Part shown: piece after piece, positions 57,799 to 61,895 of the stretch
How the letters are laid out: each line of letters opens with the position of its first letter
Numbering within the stretch: the stretch's first letter is position 1
Assembly (NCBI GenBank): GCA_947629375.1
Contig: CANRDN010000012.1
Location: 1-61,895 of the forward strand
Direction: 5' to 3'
DNA from: an uncultured Bacilli bacterium
Lineage (GTDB): Bacteria; Bacillota_I; Bacilli_A; RF39; UBA660
Length of the DNA stretch: 61,895 nucleotides
Made by a program: the position numbers and the translations under genes
Notes under the pieces: model-generated
Databases searched by the model: none
The model's input: only the letters and a program-made list of their open reading frames with translations
Told to the model about the DNA's origin: nothing

Positions 57799-59154
57799 AT
57801 GGATGATATCATTGTAGCTATATCAACGGTACTAGGAAAAGGGGCTATTTCGATAGTAAGATTAAGCGGAGAAGGATCTATTGAACTTGTTAATAAATGT
57901 TTTAAAGGTAAAGATTTAACTAATGTTGATAGTCATACGATTAATTTTGGTTATATTGTCGATAATGATAAAGTAATTGACCAAGTTTTAGTATCTATAA
58001 TGAAAGCACCAAAAACTTATACAAGAGAAGATGTAGTAGAAATAAATTGTCACGGTGGGGTAGCAGTTACAAACAAAGTACTAGAACTTATGGTCCTTAA
58101 TGGAGCAAGACTTGCTGAACCAGGTGAGTTTACTAAAAGAGCTTTTTTAAACGGAAGAATAGATTTAGTGGAAGCAGAAGCAGTAATGGACCTTATCAAC
58201 TCAAAAACAGAGAAGGCAAGAGTCCAATCAATAAATCAAATCGAGGGAAGACTAACTCAAATAATAAGAAATTTTAGACAAGAATTACTAGAATTACTTG
58301 CTAACGTCGAAGTAAATATCGATTATCCGGAGTATGAAGACATCGAAGAAGTAACAATCGACAATATAAAAGATAGAGTAGTTAAAATGAGAGAATCTCT
58401 ATCTAATATCATTAAAGAAAGTGAAACAAGAAAGATTATCAAGGAAGGCATTAATGTTGCTATTGTTGGAAGACCAAATGTTGGAAAAAGTAGTATTCTT
58501 AATCGTTTACTTGGTGAAGAAAAAGCAATTGTAACCGATATTGCGGGAACAACAAGAGATATTGTCGAAGGAAGCATAACACTTAATGGAATTCAACTAA
58601 ACTTTATCGATACAGCAGGAATAAGAAATACAAACGATGTAGTAGAGCAATTTGGGGTAGAGAAGAGTATTCTTCAAATAGAAAAAGCTGATTTAGTTAT
58701 TTTAGTTCTTAACAATAATGAAGAATTAACACTAGATGATAAAGAATTAATATCAAAAGTAAAAAATAAAAAATATATAACGGTAATTAACAAAAAGGAT
58801 CTAGAAGAAAAACTAGATGTTAAAAGTGAAAATCTTGCTAATGTAATCTATACGGATACAATATCACAAGATGGTATCGAGTCTTTAAAGAACAAGATTA
58901 TCGAACTATTTAATTTAGAAGAAATAGAAGGAAATGATATAGAAATATTTACTAACACAAGACAGATAACACTTGCTAAAGAGTGCTTAAAAATTCTTGA
59001 TGATGTCGAAGAGGGTATTAAAAATAATGTGCCAGTAGATTTAGTAGCAATAGATATTAAAAGAATATGGACAAAACTAGGAGAAATATTGGGTGAAAAC
59101 TATAGTGATGAGCTAATTGATCAATTGTTTAAACAGTTTTGTCTAGGTAAATAA
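57799..59154 (+). CDS. mnmE: tRNA modification GTPase MnmE
   Basis: MnmE works with MnmG to place the carboxymethylaminomethyl group on wobble uridine 34. The N-terminal folate-binding domain, a helical region and an inserted G domain (GRPNVGKSSILNRLL, DIAGTTRDIVEG, DTAGIR, NKKD) are all seen. The C-terminus ends FCLGK, the FCxGK catalytic motif. The ATG behind AAGGGGTGAT is used. A short frame upstream is not needed. Confidence 0.97.
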   Translation: MDDIIVAISTVLGKGAISIVRLSGEGSIELVNKCFKGKDLTNVDSHTINFGYIVDNDKVIDQVLVSIMKAPKTYTREDVVEINCHGGVAVTNKVLELMVLNGARLAEPGEFTKRAFLNGRIDLVEAEAVMDLINSKTEKARVQSINQIEGRLTQIIRNFRQELLELLANVEVNIDYPEYEDIEEVTIDNIKDRVVKMRESLSNIIKESETRKIIKEGINVAIVGRPNVGKSSILNRLLGEEKAIVTDIAGTTRDIVEGSITLNGIQLNFIDTAGIRNTNDVVEQFGVEKSILQIEKADLVILVLNNNEELTLDDKELISKVKNKKYITVINKKDLEEKLDVKSENLANVIYTDTISQDGIESLKNKIIELFNLEEIEGNDIEIFTNTRQITLAKECLKILDDVEEGIKNNVPVDLVAIDIKRIWTKLGEILGENYSDELIDQLFKQFCLGK

Positions 59155-59213
59155 AAGAACTATCCATTTATGAAGAATAGTTGTATAATACAGTAGATTT
59201 TGGAAGTGATAAT

Positions 59214-61070
59214 ATGTATGATGTTATAGTTATTGGTGGTGGTCACGCTGGATGTGAAGCATCCCTTGCAGCAGCGCGTCTTGGTAAAAAGACCTTACTT
59301 GTAACTGGTAAAATAAAAAATATTGCCGATATGCCTTGTAACCCTTCAATTGGGGGACCTGCTAAAGGAATAATTGTAAGAGAAATAGATGCTCTTGGTG
59401 GTGAAATGGCCAAAAATATCGATAAAAGTTTCTTACAAATGAAAATGCTTAATACTAAAAAAGGTCCTGCAGTAAGAGCACTTCGTGCCCAAGCCGATAA
59501 AGTTACTTATCAAAAAGAAATGCAAAATACGATATTAAATCAAGAAAACCTTGAAGTACTTGAAACAATGGCAGAAGACTTAATTGTCGAAGACAAAAAA
59601 TTCAAGGGTATAGTGACGAAAGATGGTAAAGAAATTTATGGTAAAGCTGTAATCATAACGACAGGAACTTACTTAAAAGGTATGATTCTATATGGTGACA
59701 CAAAATTTTCTAGTGGACCACATAGCGAAGAGCCATCCCTTCATCTTAGTGATGCCTTAAAGCGTATTGGATTCAATATAAAAAGACTTAAAACAGGAAC
59801 GCCTCCTAGAATAAAAAAGAGTAGTATTGATTACTCAAAAGCTGTAATTCAACCAGGAGATGATGAATTATATAACTTTTCTTTTGCTAATACTCCTAAT
59901 TATAAAGCAGAAGACCAAATTCCGTGTTATTTAATTTATACGACTCCAAAAACGCATCAAATAATAAAAGATAACCTTACTAAATCAAGTATGTATGGTG
60001 GTTATGTCGAAGGAGTAGGGCCAAGATATTGTCCATCAATCGAAGATAAAATAGTTAAATTTGCCGATAAAGAAAGACATCAAATTTTTCTAGAACCAGA
60101 AAGCATCTATTATGATGATATCTATATTCAAGGTTTTTCCACATCGATGCCTCACGATATTCAAGAGCAAATGGTTCATAGTCTTCCAGGGCTTGAAAAT
60201 GCTGAAATAGTAAAATATGCTTATGCTATCGAGTATGATGCAATTGATTCTTTGCAACTTAAAGCAAGTCTTGAAAGTAAAATCGTAGAAAACCTTTATA
60301 CGGCAGGTCAAATCAATGGAACTAGTGGCTACGAGGAAGCAGCAGGACAAGGACTAATCGCAGGAATTAACGCAGCAAGAAAAATAGATGGAAAAGAACC
60401 TTTAATCTTAAAAAGAAATGAAGCATATATAGGAGTACTAATTGATGACTTAGTAACTAAAGGAGTAATTGATCCTTATAGACTTTTAACATCAAGAGCA
60501 GAGTATCGTCTTTTACTTCGTCACGACAATGCCGATATAAGACTTATGGAATATGGTAATGAAATTGGTCTATTACAAGAAGAAACTTATAAAAAATTTA
60601 AAGAAAAAGAAAAGAAAATAGAAGAATTAAAGAAATTGCTTAAAGAAAAGAAAATAACGCCAAAAGAAGAAACAAATAAATATCTAGAAAGTCTTGGAAG
60701 CGCTAAGTTATTTGATTCAATTACTTTGTATGACTTATTAAAAAGACCAGAGATAGAGTACGAGCACATCGAAAAATATGTAGGCGAAACTTTTGACAAA
60801 GAAGTAATAGAGCAGGTAGTTATAAATATTAAATATGAAGGTTACATTGCTAAAGCAAATAAAGAAGCTGAAAAGATGCTCGAGTATGAAAATATCAAAT
60901 TAAGTGAAGATTTTGATTATTCTAAAGTACCAAATCTTGCTAAAGAAGCAATTCAAAAACTAAATGAAATAAAGCCAGGTAGTTTAGGTCAAGCGATAAG
61001 AATTAGTGGTGTAAATCCAGCAGATATCTCAATGATACTTTTATATTTAAAGAGGAACAAAAATGAATAA
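59214..61070 (+). CDS. mnmG: tRNA uridine-5-carboxymethylaminomethyl synthase MnmG (GidA)
   Basis: MnmG is the FAD-dependent partner of MnmE. The N-terminal FAD site is VIVIGGGHAGCEAALAAARLG-like (GGGHAGCEASLAAARLG), and the family motif MPCNPSIGGPAKG with the catalytic Cys follows. The tRNA-binding C-terminal segment has TSRAEYRLLLRHDNADIRL. The product is 618 aa. GGAAGTGAT precedes the chosen ATG. The 3' end overlaps rsmG by eight bases. Confidence 0.97.
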   Translation: MYDVIVIGGGHAGCEASLAAARLGKKTLLVTGKIKNIADMPCNPSIGGPAKGIIVREIDALGGEMAKNIDKSFLQMKMLNTKKGPAVRALRAQADKVTYQKEMQNTILNQENLEVLETMAEDLIVEDKKFKGIVTKDGKEIYGKAVIITTGTYLKGMILYGDTKFSSGPHSEEPSLHLSDALKRIGFNIKRLKTGTPPRIKKSSIDYSKAVIQPGDDELYNFSFANTPNYKAEDQIPCYLIYTTPKTHQIIKDNLTKSSMYGGYVEGVGPRYCPSIEDKIVKFADKERHQIFLEPESIYYDDIYIQGFSTSMPHDIQEQMVHSLPGLENAEIVKYAYAIEYDAIDSLQLKASLESKIVENLYTAGQINGTSGYEEAAGQGLIAGINAARKIDGKEPLILKRNEAYIGVLIDDLVTKGVIDPYRLLTSRAEYRLLLRHDNADIRLMEYGNEIGLLQEETYKKFKEKEKKIEELKKLLKEKKITPKEETNKYLESLGSAKLFDSITLYDLLKRPEIEYEHIEKYVGETFDKEVIEQVVINIKYEGYIAKANKEAEKMLEYENIKLSEDFDYSKVPNLAKEAIQKLNEIKPGSLGQAIRISGVNPADISMILLYLKRNKNE

Positions 61071-61767
61071 AGAAGAATTTATTGAAGAAGTTAAAAAATT
61101 AGGTATAGATGTTACAGAAGAAAAGTTAGCATTACTAGATAGATTCTATCACTTGCTTATCGAGTGGAACGAAAAGATTAATCTAACAGCAATAACAGAG
61201 GAAAAAGATGTATATTTAAAGCATTTCTATGACAGCCTAACACTTTATAAATGTATCGATTTAACTAAAGATATCTCTTTGTGCGATGTGGGTAGTGGAG
61301 CAGGTTTTCCTGGAATCGTACTAAAAATCTTCTTTCCAAACTTAAAGATAAAGTTAATTGATTCTCTAGAAAAAAGAATAAAGTACCTAAACGAAGTAAT
61401 AAAAGAACTTAATCTTACTAATATTTCAGCAGAACATTATCGTATGGAAGACTACTCAAAATTACACGAAGAAGAGTATGACTTTATAACAGCAAGAGCA
61501 GTAGCAAACCTAGGTGTTATATCCGAAATATCAGTAAAAGCCTTAAAAACAGGAGGACATTTAGTCTTTATGAAAGGTAAGTGTGACGAAGAACTAAATA
61601 AATTTTCTTCTAAATCTTCTAATCTTGGGTTAGTTCTAGTAAACAAAGAAGAATTCTTATTACCATTTGAAGAAAGTTCTAGAACTTTGTTAGATTATCA
61701 AAAATTATCAAAAACAAAGGAAAAGTATCCAAGAAGAATAGAAATCATTAGAAAAGACTATTCATAA
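61063..61767 (+). CDS. rsmG: 16S rRNA guanine-527 N7-methyltransferase RsmG (GidB)
   Basis: RsmG methylates G527 of 16S rRNA. The N-terminal LLIEWNEKINLTAITE and SAM motif LCDVGSGAGFPGIVLKI are typical, with ITARAVANLGVISEISVKAL later. Length of 234 aa is normal. It is the last gene in the window. In B. subtilis the next genes are noc, soj (parA) and spo0J (parB), which fits the parS and Noc-box block found at 44.7-45.7 kb. Confidence 0.96.
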   Translation: MNKEEFIEEVKKLGIDVTEEKLALLDRFYHLLIEWNEKINLTAITEEKDVYLKHFYDSLTLYKCIDLTKDISLCDVGSGAGFPGIVLKIFFPNLKIKLIDSLEKRIKYLNEVIKELNLTNISAEHYRMEDYSKLHEEEYDFITARAVANLGVISEISVKALKTGGHLVFMKGKCDEELNKFSSKSSNLGLVLVNKEEFLLPFEESSRTLLDYQKLSKTKEKYPRRIEIIRKDYS

Positions 61768-61799
61768 AGAAAATATTTAATTATTTTCTTTTATTTTTT
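61766..61799 (+). terminator. Terminator after rsmG
   Basis: AAAGAAAATA, a 6-base loop and TATTTTCTTT, followed by TATTTTTTA. Confidence 0.7.
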
Positions 61800-61835
61800 A
61801 CAAATTTATCTTATAATTATCTTGAGTTTTGCAGT

Positions 61836-61878
61836 AAAAATGAGCAAACCTAACAATTACAAGGATTTGCTCATTTTT
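61836..61878. terminator. Strong hairpin near the right edge, probably a bidirectional terminator
   Basis: AAAAATGAGCAAA and TTTGCTCATTTTT form a perfect 13-bp stem, with CC/GG extending it around a bulged A. T runs lie on both strands. Confidence 0.7.
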
Positions 61879-61895
61879 TACATCTTGTGTAATAT

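Noticed and set aside
1-61895. Mycoplasma-type genetic code or a wall-less Mollicute
   Set aside because: UGA serves as stop codon, and murA, tagO-like, PBP and sporulation genes are present.
1-61895. Insertion sequences, prophage, tRNA or rRNA genes
   Set aside because: No transposase, integrase, phage structural gene or terminal inverted repeat was recognised, and I saw no tRNA cloverleaf or rRNA segment.

Overview
The window is a chromosomal replication-origin region from a low-GC, Gram-positive, endospore-lineage bacterium of the Bacilli type. The base composition is strongly AT-rich. UGA is used as a stop (for example bofA and holB), so this is code 11 and not the Mycoplasma code. Peptidoglycan genes (murA, a class A penicillin-binding protein, a tagO-like transferase) show a cell wall. 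The gene order closely follows the Bacillus subtilis origin region, but with many losses between conserved genes. That fits a streamlined, perhaps uncultivated gut Bacilli lineage; the lineage assignment is inference.

oriC lies at about 55.3-55.7 kb between dnaA (reading left) and rpmH (reading right), with a second DnaA-box group between dnaA and dnaN. To the right are rpmH-rnpA-yidC-jag-mnmE-mnmG-rsmG on the + strand. In B. subtilis noc, parA and parB follow next; here they would lie beyond the edge. To the left, almost everything is on the - strand (leading strand): dnaA-dnaN-comK-recF-gyrB-gyrA, the SRP RNA, tadA, then a 1.1-kb gene-free block, then dnaX-ebfC-recR-bofA-holB-ricT-trmN6-pth-mfd, an unknown coiled-coil gene, a T-box controlling dut-metG, tatD-yabE-like-rsmA-yabG-veg-spoVG-yabP-yabQ, a short gdpP-like gene with rplI-dnaC, an M23 peptidase, walJ-rlmH, an AGCS transporter and ung.

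From 16.2 to 20.7 kb three + strand genes (a class A PBP, an unknown coiled-coil protein and a LemA-like protein) interrupt the bias, with pduL on the - strand among them. Further left is a second B. subtilis-like block: ywiB-argS-rpoE-prfA-prmC-spoIIR-mntP-murA-GDSL hydrolase-(42-aa membrane peptide)-rpmE-rpiB-DUF1146-spoIIQ-spoIIID, then tagO with a LytTR regulator, csp, hpf, a TM2 protein and secA, which is cut by the left edge.

The most striking element is the gene-free block at 44.68-45.74 kb. It carries seven perfect parS sites (TGTTTCACGTGAAACA) interleaved with five Noc-box-like palindromes (TATTTCCCGGGAAATA, three perfect), partly inside a 373-bp tandem duplication. The last parS lies inside the coding end of tadA. 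This looks like a composite centromere and nucleoid-occlusion locus about 10 kb from oriC. Other notable points: a ComK-family competence regulator in the dnaN-recF interval, where an S4-domain gene usually sits; an 8-codon leader ORF overlapping the recF start; a LytTR regulator with a degenerate receiver; a GdpP homologue reduced to its DHH-DHHA1 half; a scattered sporulation set (spoIIID, a degenerate spoIIQ, spoIIR, yabG, yabP, yabQ, bofA, spoVG); and a dut-metG operon under a T-box.
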